A DNA stretch of 46,059 bases from contig JALSPW010000110.1 in the NCBI GenBank assembly GCA_026985735.1, positions 1 through 46,059 of the forward strand, written 5' to 3'. Position 1 is the first letter of the stretch, and each line of letters opens with the position of its first letter. The notes below the pieces were generated by a model. That model saw only the letters and a list, made by a program, of their open reading frames with translations. It was not told where the DNA came from and did no database searches. Positions 1-8,768 of this stretch are shown here, piece after piece. A program made the position numbers and the translations under genes. Source of the stretch: Saprospiraceae bacterium. Lineage in GTDB: Bacteria; Bacteroidota; Bacteroidia; Chitinophagales; Saprospiraceae.

Positions 1-214
1 ACACAAATTTTTATGTATATTTATTTGAATCTTAACATATTAATAATTCATGGTATTTATCCTGTATTTATTTTCATTTTTATATATAATGGCATTTAAC
101 ATATACTTGATGCATCTAATATGTGAAATGCTGCAAAAAACAAGGATTTTTTACTATCCTTTACATAATAGTATGAAAAAAAGTGATTTTTGTGACATAT
201 TTTTATGAATTTTT

Positions 215-241
215 TTTGCTCCATATTTTTTTCTACCTTTG
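215..241 (+). promoter_or_regulatory. Probable mfd promoter (TTTG / TACCTTTG)
   Basis: TACCTTTG at 234-241 matches the Bacteroidota -7 consensus TAnnTTTG exactly. A TTTG at 215-218 could be the -33 element, but the 15-nt spacing is shorter than the usual 19-20. The box ends 4 nt before the GTG at 246, so transcription would begin at or next to the start codon. This helps reject the upstream GTG at 183. Confidence 0.6.
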
Positions 242-245
242 CGCC

Positions 246-3200
246 GTGAGTAATTTGAAAAATTTGATTGACCGGTATCGTTCCGACAATCAAATACAGC
301 ATATTTTGACCAAATTAAATGGTTCCACAACGGAAAAAATATATCTCAATAAACTTTCCGGTGACATGCATCTTTTTGTCCTAACTGCAATAATCACAGA
401 TTCCGGCACATTGCAGTTTTATATAGCAAACACAAAAGAGGACGCAGCTTATGCATTAAATACCCTTCAAAATATTTATAATAATTCCGATATTTTATTT
501 TTTCCCGATTCTTTCAAAAGGCCTTCAATCTTTGAAGAACTTGACAACAATAATATTCAGGAAAGGACAAATGTAATAAATAAAATAACTAATAAAACAC
601 TAGAAAAAAAAGTAATAATTACATATCCGGAAGCTATTTTTGAAAAAGTAATCAAACCCGATATACTGGAGGAACACCGCCTGGAATTGGAAACTGGTGA
701 GATCATGGATATCAAAACAGCCATTAGCATTCTTGTGGAATTTGATTTCAAAAGAGTGGATTATGTATATGAACCCGGTCAATTTTCAATACGTGGAGGT
801 ATTATTGACATTTTTAGCTATGCTGCAGATTGGCCATATAGAATTGAATTATTTGATGATGAAGTCGAAAGTATCAGATTTTTTGACCCTACAACACAAT
901 TATCCATAAAAAATCTAAAAAAAATATCATTACTACCCAATGTCAATAGCAAATTTGAAAGCAAAGATAAAACTACAATTTTCAGTCTCCTTCCAAATTC
1001 TGCTGTTATCTGGATAGAAGATAAACCCATTTTACTTGACACTCTCTTGCAAAGCTTTAATAAATTGGAGGAATTTGAAAAATCGGTTATTTCCACCGAT
1101 GAAGAAGTTATAAAACTGTTTAAAGAGAGAGCATTTTCATATCCTAAAGACATTATTAAAGATATAAGTGGTTTTACAAATATCCTAATCAATCAAAAAG
1201 AAGGACAAGAAGTTGCCACGACATATAATTTTCTATCCGGACCTCAAGTTTCTTTCAATAAAAACTTTTCTTTGCTGATAGAGAATCTTGAAACGAACAC
1301 AAAATCCGGATATGAAAATTATATTTTTGCTTCCAATACAAGACAAATTGAGCGATTTTATCAAATTTTTGAAGATCTAAGCGCTAAAGTCTCATTTCAT
1401 CCTATTCCAAAATCAATAAAAGAAGGGTTTGTTGATAATAAATTGAAAATCGCCTGCTATACAGATCACCAAATATTTCAACGCTTTCACAAATACAATC
1501 TGAGAAAAGGTTTTTCCCGTGATAAAGCCATGAGTATGAAAATGCTCAAAGAATTGAAAGTTGGCGACTTTGTAACTCATATTGACCATGGAGTGGGAAA
1601 ATATATGGGCTTGGTGACCATTGAAGTCAATGGACACCGTCAGGAATCCATGCGTTTAACATACAAAAACAATGATGTCTTATATGTCAGCATAAATGCA
1701 ATGCATAAAGTTACAAGATACATTGGTAAAGACGGTACTATTCCCGTCATAGACAGATTGGGCTCGGACAGGTGGAAAAAATTAAAAGCAAGAACCAAAA
1801 GAAAAATTAAGGATATCGCACGGGAATTGATAACCCTGTATGCAAAAAGGAAAGCATCAAAAGGATTTCAATTCAATGACGACGATTATATGCAACTGGA
1901 ATTGGAATCATCTTTTATTTACGAAGATACCCCTGACCAGGAAAAAGCTACTCTTGCAGTTAAAGAAGATATGCAAAAACCTATTCCTATGGATAGACTG
2001 ATATGTGGAGACGTAGGATTTGGAAAAACCGAAATAGCGGTTAGAGCTGCTTTCAAAGCCGTTTTATCAGGCAAGCAAGTTGCGATCTTGGTTCCTACTA
2101 CCATTTTAGCATTACAGCATTACAAAACTTTTTCAGACCGCTTAAAAGAATTTCCGGTTACTATCGATTACATAAACAGATTTAAGACCAACAAGCAAAA
2201 GACTCAAATCTATAAAGATCTTAAAACAGGGAAAATTGACATAATCATTGGAACGCATGCTTTGTTAAGCAATAAAATTGATTTTAAAGATTTAGGATTG
2301 CTTGTACTGGACGAGGAACAAAAATTTGGTGTTGCAGCTAAAGAAAAATTGAGAAAGCTCAAAATCAATGTTGATACTTTAACTCTGACCGCTACTCCTA
2401 TTCCCAGAACTCTACAATTTTCACTTATGGGATCAAGGGATTTGTCCATTATCAACACTCCTCCACCCAATCGCCAAGCTATACATACCGAAAGAAATAT
2501 ATTTAATGAAGATTTGATAATAAATGCCATCAACTATGAGTTGGCAAGAGGAGGACAAGTATTTTTTATCCATAACAGAGTAAAAAATCTACCTGAAATT
2601 ACTGCAATAATCAGAAGATGGGTTCCGGATGCACGAATAGCAATGGCGCACGGCCAAATGGAAAGCAAAGATTTGGAAAAAACATTATTAGATTTTGTTG
2701 ATGGGAAATATGATGTTTTGGTAAGCACAAATATCATAGAGACAGGATTGGATATACCCAATGCAAATACAATGTTTATCAATAATGCCCATCAGTTCGG
2801 GCTGAGTGATTTACATCAACTCAGAGGAAGAGTAGGAAGATCCAACAAAAAAGCTTTTTGTTATTTATTGGCTCCTCCATTTTCAGTATTAACTTCCGAA
2901 GCCAGAAAAAGGCTAAAAACACTTGAAGAATTCAATGAACTGGGGAGTGGATTCAATATAGCAATGAGGGATCTCGACATCAGAGGGGCAGGCAATTTAC
3001 TTGGAGGCGAACAAAGCGGTTTTATTACCGATATCGGATACGAAACATATATGAAGATATTGGAAGAGGCTATGCATGAATTAAAAGAAAGTGAATTCAA
3101 GGATTTATATAAATCCGAATTAAAAAAAGATAAAGTCTTTGTTAGAGATGTTGAAATAGATGTTGATGCGGAAATACTTATTCCTGATGATTATGTCAAA

Positions 3201-3608
3201 GATATTCAGGAACGCCTAAATCTATATACTCAATTAACCGCAATAAAAGACGAAAAAGAAATTGATAATTTCAAATCTATTCTTAAAGACAGATTCGGAC
3301 AATTACCTCCACAAATAGAAAATCTTTTTGAGGGTTTAAGGATAAAATGGATGTGTAAAAAACTGGGATTTGAACGATTTTCCTTAAAATCACGCAAAAT
3401 GAGATTATTTTTCATTTCTAATCCTCAATCTTCATATTATGATTCCGACATTTTCAATTATGTATTAAACACTGTAAATCAAAATAAAAAATCAGGATTT
3501 GTCTTCAAACAAACTCCCAAACATTATTTATTGATAAAAGAAAATGTAGTATCAATGAAATCCGCACGTATAATATTACAAAATCTTACTAAGAATATCG
3601 ATGATTAA
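246..3608 (+). CDS. mfd: Transcription-repair coupling factor Mfd
   Basis: Mfd is a DNA translocase that removes RNA polymerase stalled at lesions and recruits UvrA. Seen in order: an N-terminal UvrB-like region, a CarD-type RNA polymerase interaction domain (LKVGDFVTHIDHGVGKY), a RecG-like motor with Walker A GDVGFGKTE near residue 588, DEEQ (LDEEQKFG), TATPIPRTLQ and RGRVGRS, and a C-terminal TRCF domain. About 1120 residues is normal for the family. The ORF track starts at a GTG at 183, but that adds a hydrophobic 21-residue tail encoded across the promoter box. The GTG at 246 gives the expected N-terminus (VSNLKNLIDRY) and is preferred. The mRNA would be leaderless or nearly so. It appears monocistronic and is followed by a hairpin. 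Identity is very secure; the start is inferred. Confidence 0.97.
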   Translation: MSNLKNLIDRYRSDNQIQHILTKLNGSTTEKIYLNKLSGDMHLFVLTAIITDSGTLQFYIANTKEDAAYALNTLQNIYNNSDILFFPDSFKRPSIFEELDNNNIQERTNVINKITNKTLEKKVIITYPEAIFEKVIKPDILEEHRLELETGEIMDIKTAISILVEFDFKRVDYVYEPGQFSIRGGIIDIFSYAADWPYRIELFDDEVESIRFFDPTTQLSIKNLKKISLLPNVNSKFESKDKTTIFSLLPNSAVIWIEDKPILLDTLLQSFNKLEEFEKSVISTDEEVIKLFKERAFSYPKDIIKDISGFTNILINQKEGQEVATTYNFLSGPQVSFNKNFSLLIENLETNTKSGYENYIFASNTRQIERFYQIFEDLSAKVSFHPIPKSIKEGFVDNKLKIACYTDHQIFQRFHKYNLRKGFSRDKAMSMKMLKELKVGDFVTHIDHGVGKYMGLVTIEVNGHRQESMRLTYKNNDVLYVSINAMHKVTRYIGKDGTIPVIDRLGSDRWKKLKARTKRKIKDIARELITLYAKRKASKGFQFNDDDYMQLELESSFIYEDTPDQEKATLAVKEDMQKPIPMDRLICGDVGFGKTEIAVRAAFKAVLSGKQVAILVPTTILALQHYKTFSDRLKEFPVTIDYINRFKTNKQKTQIYKDLKTGKIDIIIGTHALLSNKIDFKDLGLLVLDEEQKFGVAAKEKLRKLKINVDTLTLTATPIPRTLQFSLMGSRDLSIINTPPPNRQAIHTERNIFNEDLIINAINYELARGGQVFFIHNRVKNLPEITAIIRRWVPDARIAMAHGQMESKDLEKTLLDFVDGKYDVLVSTNIIETGLDIPNANTMFINNAHQFGLSDLHQLRGRVGRSNKKAFCYLLAPPFSVLTSEARKRLKTLEEFNELGSGFNIAMRDLDIRGAGNLLGGEQSGFITDIGYETYMKILEEAMHELKESEFKDLYKSELKKDKVFVRDVEIDVDAEILIPDDYVKDIQERLNLYTQLTAIKDEKEIDNFKSILKDRFGQLPPQIENLFEGLRIKWMCKKLGFERFSLKSRKMRLFFISNPQSSYYDSDIFNYVLNTVNQNKKSGFVFKQTPKHYLLIKENVVSMKSARIILQNLTKNIDD

Positions 3609-3669
3609 AAAGATTTTATGATAACGACCCGTACATAGCGCTTTTGAGTGAAAAATCACTAATCTTTTT
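3607..3669 (+). terminator. Probable terminator structure after mfd
   Basis: A perfect 9-nt inverted repeat (AAAAAGATT at 3607-3615, AATCTTTTT at 3661-3669) encloses a small hairpin AGTGA-AAAA-TCACT (3647-3660). The final T run is short and the outer stem is AT-only, so strength is uncertain. It overlaps the mfd stop codon by two bases. Confidence 0.4.
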
Positions 3670-3962
3670 GTATTTTTAAAGAAATTACCTAACTTGCCTT
3701 CTTTATTTTTAAAGGATATCTTTATTCAGTATTATTTAATATATGTCTATAAAATCATTAAAATTTAAAAACAATCATTTTGTGATCTTATGTTTCCCTC
3801 AACTCGCTGATACTAAGGTATCATTTTGTCCGGGGAAAGTTAAAATCCCATTAAAAATCTTTGTTTTAAAAAAACAAGCACTTTATAGACAGATATTATA
3901 TAGTATCCACATAAAAACAAACAATTTTAAAACTAATTTAATTATTAACTAAAACAATTATT
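3609..3962. other. Intergenic region between mfd and susC
   Basis: This 354-nt gap holds the mfd terminator structure and a 38-nt motif (3853-3890) shared with 33003-33040. The 69-codon ORF at 3743-3952 has no recognisable domain. Its only resemblance to another ORF in the window comes from that shared DNA motif, so I treat it as non-coding. I find no TAnnTTTG box for susC here. Confidence 0.5.
3853..3890 (-). repeat. Dispersed 38-nt intergenic motif, copy 1
   Basis: Ungapped comparison with 33003-33040 gives 30 of 38 identical positions, and 17 of 20 in the right half (consensus CAAGCAYTTTAYAGAC). On the minus strand it reads GTCTATAAAGTGCTTG followed by a T run, which would suit a terminator tail or a protein-binding site. 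The function is not known to me. Confidence 0.45.
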
Positions 3963-6900
3963 ATGAAGCTAAAATTTACTATCCCTTTGATAATTTTATT
4001 ATCGGGATTTGCTCTGCAAATGATTGGACAACGAACTATCAAAGGAACTATCAAATCAAATGAAGGAGAGCCTTTGATCGGTGCAAGTGTCGTTGTCAAA
4101 GGTACAAGCAACGGTGCTATTAGCGATTTGGACGGAAATTATCAGCTAAAAGCAAAGGATGGAGATTATCTGGTTTTTTCATATATCGGATTCAACTCCA
4201 AAGAAGTATTGGTCAAAGGTCAATCCGTAATAGATGTTGTTCTGGACCAAGGTGTTGCTCTGGACGAAGTGGTAGTTACCGCTTTGGGCATAAGTAAACC
4301 TAAAAAATCGCTTTCGTATGCTATTGAAAATATTAAAAACGAACAATTGCTTAAAGGAAATCAACAAAATCTTCCTAATGCAATCAAAGGTAAAGTCGCA
4401 GGTGTAACAGTTACAAATTCAGGTGGCGCTCCAGGAGCCTCTTCCGTAATATTGATTCGTGGAGGAAACTCATTAAGCGGGGATAATCAACCTTTATTTG
4501 TAGTTGACGGGATTCCTATCGACAACAGCACGGAAAGAGGACAGAATGTTTCTACATCTAACAGAGCCATCGACATTAATTCGGAAGACATAGAATCCGT
4601 ATCTATTCTTAAAGGTCCGGCAGCAGCAGCTCTTTATGGAATAAAAGCGGCAAATGGAGCTGTAATTATTACAACAAAAAGCGGAAAAGCCGGAAAAGCC
4701 GAAATATCCTATAGCGGTTCAGTTTCTTTCGACAGGGTAATCGGTACTCCCGAGTATCAAAAAGTTTATGGTCAGGGGACAAAATTCCTTAACGGTACAG
4801 TCAGTAAAGAAACAAACCTGTCATGGGCAGATACTCCTCTTCCGGATTCAGTTCCTATTTATGATAACCTCGCTGATTTTTATCAACCGGCAATGGTTCA
4901 TAATCACAATCTTACATATTCCGGAGGTACTGAAAAAACAACTTTTTATCTTTCTTCAGGATTTCTTGATCAAAAAGGAGTTATTGACCGTACAAGATAT
5001 CGACGTGGATCCATAAGATTGAAAGCAGGTTCTAAATTGAAAGACAATCTAAACGTAACCGCTTCAGTCAGCTATATCAATTCCAATAGTGACAGAACCC
5101 GTCAAGGCTCTGCCAATAGCGGAAGTTTCCGTAGTATTTTATCATATCCTATAGATATCAATATGAAAGACTATGAAAATCCGGACGGTTCGCAAAGGAA
5201 AGTTGCAAATTTGGATAATGCAAAAAATGATAACCCTTATTGGAGTATTAAGCACAATCCCATTAACAATAGAGTAGATAGATTTTTAAGTGTAGGTAAT
5301 ATATCTTATTCTCCATATAAATTTATGAATATCACCTATAGATTAGGAACAGATATTTACTTTGCAAAAAACAAAAGTGTTTATGCATATGGTTCGTCTA
5401 TCTTTGAAACAGGTTACCTCGGGGAATATTCTACATTCAACCAAATTACTACATCAACATTGTTATTAAATCTAAATAAGAAATTCGGGGATTTTAGTGC
5501 AAATCTAACTTTGGGAAATAACATTGAAGATAATTTCAGAAGGAAGACTTATTGGTCTGGAGTAGAATTTATTGAACCGGATTTTATCAGTATTAACAAT
5601 ATTGAAGCGGACAACCGTTCAGTAGGACAATCCATTTCAAGACACAGAATTATCGGTAATTTCGGTGATTTCAAGATAGACTGGAAGAGTTTGATATTTT
5701 TGAATTTAACAGGTCGTTATGACATGTCTTCAACACTACCTAAATTCAACAATAAATTTTTCTACCCATCTGTCGGATTATCATTAATTGTTGATGATTT
5801 GTTGAGAGAAACGAGTATTGCAGATCTTTCCGATTACGGTATTTCATTTTGGAAAATAAGATCTACTTTGGCCCAGGTAGGAAAAGATGCACCTCCTCAT
5901 GTCTTGGCAACTCCAATGATGTCAGCTACCAATTCATTTACCGTGGATCCTCAAGGATTTTTCCGTTCGGTATATCCTTCGGGAAATCCGGGACTTTTAC
6001 CTGAATTTACAAGTTCTTTCGAGGTTGGTACGGATTTAAGATTATTAAACAACAGAGTCTCTGTTGATTTTGCATATTATCATAACATTTCCGATGAACA
6101 AATATTATTTGTACGATTACCTCCTACAACGGGAACTTTTGGGGGATATTTGAATGGTGGTTCAATCACAAACAAAGGAATAGAACTGTTGCTTGGCATT
6201 AATCCGGTCAAAACAAAAAATATTAATTGGCAACTTGATTTTAATTTTACAAAATCTCACAGCCGCGTCAACAGTTTACCCGGTACAATAAAACAAGTTG
6301 AAGAGTCTGATTCCTGGGCTTTCAACGGTATTGCGGAAGGAGCTGCATTTTTGGACGGACCTGTATTCGGTATTTATGGAAGAACTTACGAAAGAGACAG
6401 TTTGGGTAATTTGCTATTGGATTCCAAAGGAATGGTGAAAATCAGTAGCCAATTGACTATGCTTGGCGACAGGGAACCTGATTGGACACTGGGTGTAACC
6501 AATACTTTTGACTATAAAGATTTCACTTTATCTTTTCTTTGGGATATCTCTTATGGCAATGATGTCGTGAATGCTACAGAAGCTGCCTTGGTATATTATG
6601 GTTTAAGCCCTATTACTTTGGATAGATATACTACTCATGTATTTGACGGACTCCGCCAAGCAGGGTTTCAAGATGGCCATATAGTTTATGAACCAAATGA
6701 TAAAGAAGTAATTCTTGACCAACAATACTATCAGAAAAAATACGGTGCTGTTGCAAATAATTTCATAGAAGACGGTTCTTGGATTAGATTGAGGTATATT
6801 TCTTTAGCATACAATATCCCTTTCAAAAAAAATATGAAAGGTCAGTTTTATATCAATGCAAGAAATATGTTGATTTTTACAAAATATACCGGTGTCGATC

Positions 6901-7013
6901 CTGAAGTCAACACAATTGGAGCTTCTGTTAAAGGTACCGGTTCTATTGGTATTGATAACCTTGGAACACCGAGCACCAAAGGTATTGATTTAGGATTCAA
7001 ATTTACATTTTAA
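3963..7013 (+). CDS. SusC/RagA-family TonB-dependent outer-membrane transporter
   Basis: This is a TonB-dependent importer that forms the barrel of a SusCD pair, with the SusD-like lipoprotein acting as substrate-capturing lid. Seen: a signal peptide (about 1-23, ending MIGQ), a carboxypeptidase-regulatory-like domain (about 24-107: IKGTIKSNEGEPLIGASVVVKGT), and the SusC signature DEVVVTALGISK. A plug domain follows (about 115-235; LFVVDGIPIDN, LKGPAAAALYG), then a long barrel ending in Phe (KFTF). At 1016 residues it is typical. susD starts 18 nt downstream, so the two form an operon. No glycoside hydrolase, sulfatase, sensor or anti-sigma gene lies nearby, so the substrate (glycan, peptide or other) cannot be inferred. 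Confidence 0.96.
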   Translation: MKLKFTIPLIILLSGFALQMIGQRTIKGTIKSNEGEPLIGASVVVKGTSNGAISDLDGNYQLKAKDGDYLVFSYIGFNSKEVLVKGQSVIDVVLDQGVALDEVVVTALGISKPKKSLSYAIENIKNEQLLKGNQQNLPNAIKGKVAGVTVTNSGGAPGASSVILIRGGNSLSGDNQPLFVVDGIPIDNSTERGQNVSTSNRAIDINSEDIESVSILKGPAAAALYGIKAANGAVIITTKSGKAGKAEISYSGSVSFDRVIGTPEYQKVYGQGTKFLNGTVSKETNLSWADTPLPDSVPIYDNLADFYQPAMVHNHNLTYSGGTEKTTFYLSSGFLDQKGVIDRTRYRRGSIRLKAGSKLKDNLNVTASVSYINSNSDRTRQGSANSGSFRSILSYPIDINMKDYENPDGSQRKVANLDNAKNDNPYWSIKHNPINNRVDRFLSVGNISYSPYKFMNITYRLGTDIYFAKNKSVYAYGSSIFETGYLGEYSTFNQITTSTLLLNLNKKFGDFSANLTLGNNIEDNFRRKTYWSGVEFIEPDFISINNIEADNRSVGQSISRHRIIGNFGDFKIDWKSLIFLNLTGRYDMSSTLPKFNNKFFYPSVGLSLIVDDLLRETSIADLSDYGISFWKIRSTLAQVGKDAPPHVLATPMMSATNSFTVDPQGFFRSVYPSGNPGLLPEFTSSFEVGTDLRLLNNRVSVDFAYYHNISDEQILFVRLPPTTGTFGGYLNGGSITNKGIELLLGINPVKTKNINWQLDFNFTKSHSRVNSLPGTIKQVEESDSWAFNGIAEGAAFLDGPVFGIYGRTYERDSLGNLLLDSKGMVKISSQLTMLGDREPDWTLGVTNTFDYKDFTLSFLWDISYGNDVVNATEAALVYYGLSPITLDRYTTHVFDGLRQAGFQDGHIVYEPNDKEVILDQQYYQKKYGAVANNFIEDGSWIRLRYISLAYNIPFKKNMKGQFYINARNMLIFTKYTGVDPEVNTIGASVKGTGSIGIDNLGTPSTKGIDLGFKFTF

Positions 7014-7031
7014 CAAATAAACATTTAAATT

Positions 7032-8543
7032 ATGAAAAATTTAAAATATATATTATCAATTTTTATTATAGTTTTCTTTTTCAGTTCTTGTGAAGAATTC
7101 TTAGATATTAATGATGACCCCAATGCTCCTGCAAATGTCTCTATTGATTTAAGGTTGAAACCCACTATATTGATGACAAATGGAGCTGCTCAATGGAGAG
7201 GAGCAAGGGAAATTGTCGCCGTAACACAATATGTTGCAAGCCGGCAAAAAGGTAATGCTCCCGATACTTGGAATTTTACATCAAGAAATTTCTTTTGGCA
7301 AAATGCTTTAGTATGGTCTTTCCCAAATGCAGTCGATTTAATAGTATTGGGAGAAGAAGAAAACAGCCCACATTTTATGGGAGTGGGAAAAATATTTAAG
7401 GCTTTTCTTATCGTTTCATTATCCGATCAATATGGGAAAATGCCTTGGGATGACTTATATGACGGCAAAAGTTCTCCTGTTCTGACACCAAAATTTGTCG
7501 ATCAAAAAACCATCTATGAAAATTGTATAAATTTATTGGATGAAGCTATCGCAGATTTAAGTTCTAAAGATAATAAGATAGACCTCGATAGAAGAGGTGG
7601 CGATATAATGTATCACGGTGATACGGAAAAATGGATAAAATTTGCCTATGCTCTAAAAGCAAGATATCTAAATCACTATTCAAAAAAATCTTCTCTTTAC
7701 AATCCGGATGCTATAATCGAAGCTTGTAGCAAAGCTTTCGACGGTGACGGAATGGATGCTGAATTTAATTATATTGAAGGTGGCTCCAAAACCCAAGCAA
7801 ATCCATGGAGTAAAGAGGGATATGGAGATTTTTCCAGTGGTAAAGAACCGAGATATGGCAGTTTTAGCTCTTTTTTCATCAATTTGCTCAAGAATCCGGA
7901 TTTCTATTCGGATACGATTGACCCGCGTACTCCTATAATAATGAATCCTGCCGATTCAACCGGATTATTTACCGGTATTTATCCTGGAAGAGGATTTGAT
8001 GAAGGAAAAAGATTATATGATTATTCCAATGTAGTTGGTGGTTTTTATTCAAAAGCTGACTCACCATTTCCGTTTGCGACTTACTCCGAAGTTAAATTTA
8101 TTGAAGCTGAAGCAAGATTGAGAAAAGGAGATGCATCCGGAGCTATTGATGCTTATAAAGAAGGGGTACTTGCTAATATGAGAAAACTTGGAGTTGCCGA
8201 CTCTATCCTCCAGGAAGTCACCTCTAATCTTAACAAGTTGACAGCAGGAGATTTTACTGCAAATAATAATATTTCCGGTTTGAGTAAAATAATGACCCAA
8301 AAATATATAGCAATGGTCTTTAACCCTGAAACATGGGTTGATATGAGAAGAATGGATTATAGCAGTGAAATATATCCCGGTCTTGCAAAACCGGAAAACG
8401 TAAATCCTATTTTTGAAGAAAATGAATGGATAAGAGCAATGATTTATGAATATAATGAAGAAAATAGAAACGGCAAAAACCTAGGAGACAACAGACCGGA
8501 AGTAAGATTGAAAACTCCTGTTTGGTGGGATATACCCGAATAA
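7032..8543 (+). CDS. SusD/RagB-family surface lipoprotein
   Basis: This is the substrate-binding partner of the SusC-like transporter encoded 18 nt upstream. Seen: a lipoprotein signal peptide with lipobox FSSC (Cys20), the family start CEEFLDINDDPN, and a helical SusD-like body of 503 residues. Conserved family features include DQYGKMPWDDLYDG, a TPR-like stretch around KWIKFAYALKARYLNHYS, and the late FNPETWVDMRRMDY segment. The sequence style resembles the SusD-like_2 subgroup. The negatively charged residues after Cys20 (EEFLDINDD) fit a surface-export signal for Bacteroidota lipoproteins. Substrate unknown. A strong terminator closes the operon. Confidence 0.94.
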   Translation: MKNLKYILSIFIIVFFFSSCEEFLDINDDPNAPANVSIDLRLKPTILMTNGAAQWRGAREIVAVTQYVASRQKGNAPDTWNFTSRNFFWQNALVWSFPNAVDLIVLGEEENSPHFMGVGKIFKAFLIVSLSDQYGKMPWDDLYDGKSSPVLTPKFVDQKTIYENCINLLDEAIADLSSKDNKIDLDRRGGDIMYHGDTEKWIKFAYALKARYLNHYSKKSSLYNPDAIIEACSKAFDGDGMDAEFNYIEGGSKTQANPWSKEGYGDFSSGKEPRYGSFSSFFINLLKNPDFYSDTIDPRTPIIMNPADSTGLFTGIYPGRGFDEGKRLYDYSNVVGGFYSKADSPFPFATYSEVKFIEAEARLRKGDASGAIDAYKEGVLANMRKLGVADSILQEVTSNLNKLTAGDFTANNNISGLSKIMTQKYIAMVFNPETWVDMRRMDYSSEIYPGLAKPENVNPIFEENEWIRAMIYEYNEENRNGKNLGDNRPEVRLKTPVWWDIPE

Positions 8544-8561
8544 CAATTTTTTAAAACAAAA

Positions 8562-8605
8562 AAACCTGAATCTTAGAACATCAACTTATTTTAAGATTCA
8601 GGTTT
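8562..8605 (+). terminator. Terminator after susCD (possibly bidirectional)
   Basis: A perfect 14-bp stem (AAACCTGAATCTTA at 8562-8575, TAAGATTCAGGTTT at 8592-8605) has a 16-nt loop and is followed by ATTTTTATTTT. On the other strand it lies just downstream of the tRNA-Pro 3' end and has an A/T flank, so it may serve both directions. Confidence 0.85.
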
Positions 8606-8642
8606 ATTTTTATTTTACATTCGTAAACCGACATTAAAGTTG

Positions 8643-8717
8643 TCGGGATGAGAGGATTTGAACCTCCGACCCCACGCCCCCCAGACGTGTACTCTAACCG
8701 GGCTGAGCTACATCCCG
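8643..8717 (-). tRNA. tRNA-Pro, anticodon GGG
   Basis: The minus strand reads as a 75-nt cloverleaf. The acceptor stem is CGGGATG/CATCCCG with A as discriminator, the T arm contains GGTTCAAATCC, and the anticodon stem is CACGT/GCGTG with loop CTGGGGG, giving anticodon GGG. CCA is not encoded, which is common in Bacteroidota. The next gene on the minus strand begins far upstream (11576), so co-transcription with it is possible but unproven. Confidence 0.96.
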
Positions 8718-8768
8718 AAAATGTGGTGCAAAAATAGTATTTTTAATTATATTTTACAAACTTCATCT

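Noticed and set aside
183-245. N-terminal extension of mfd from the GTG at 183
   Set aside because: The 21 added residues are hydrophobic and read through the TACCTTTG promoter box; the GTG at 246 fits the family N-terminus.
96-302. 68-codon minus-strand ORF over the mfd promoter
   Set aside because: It overlaps the mfd start on the opposite strand, has no domain, and spans a strong -7 box; treated as a shadow.
3743-3952. 69-codon ORF in the mfd-susC gap
   Set aside because: No domain or start context; similarity to another window ORF follows from a shared 38-nt DNA motif.
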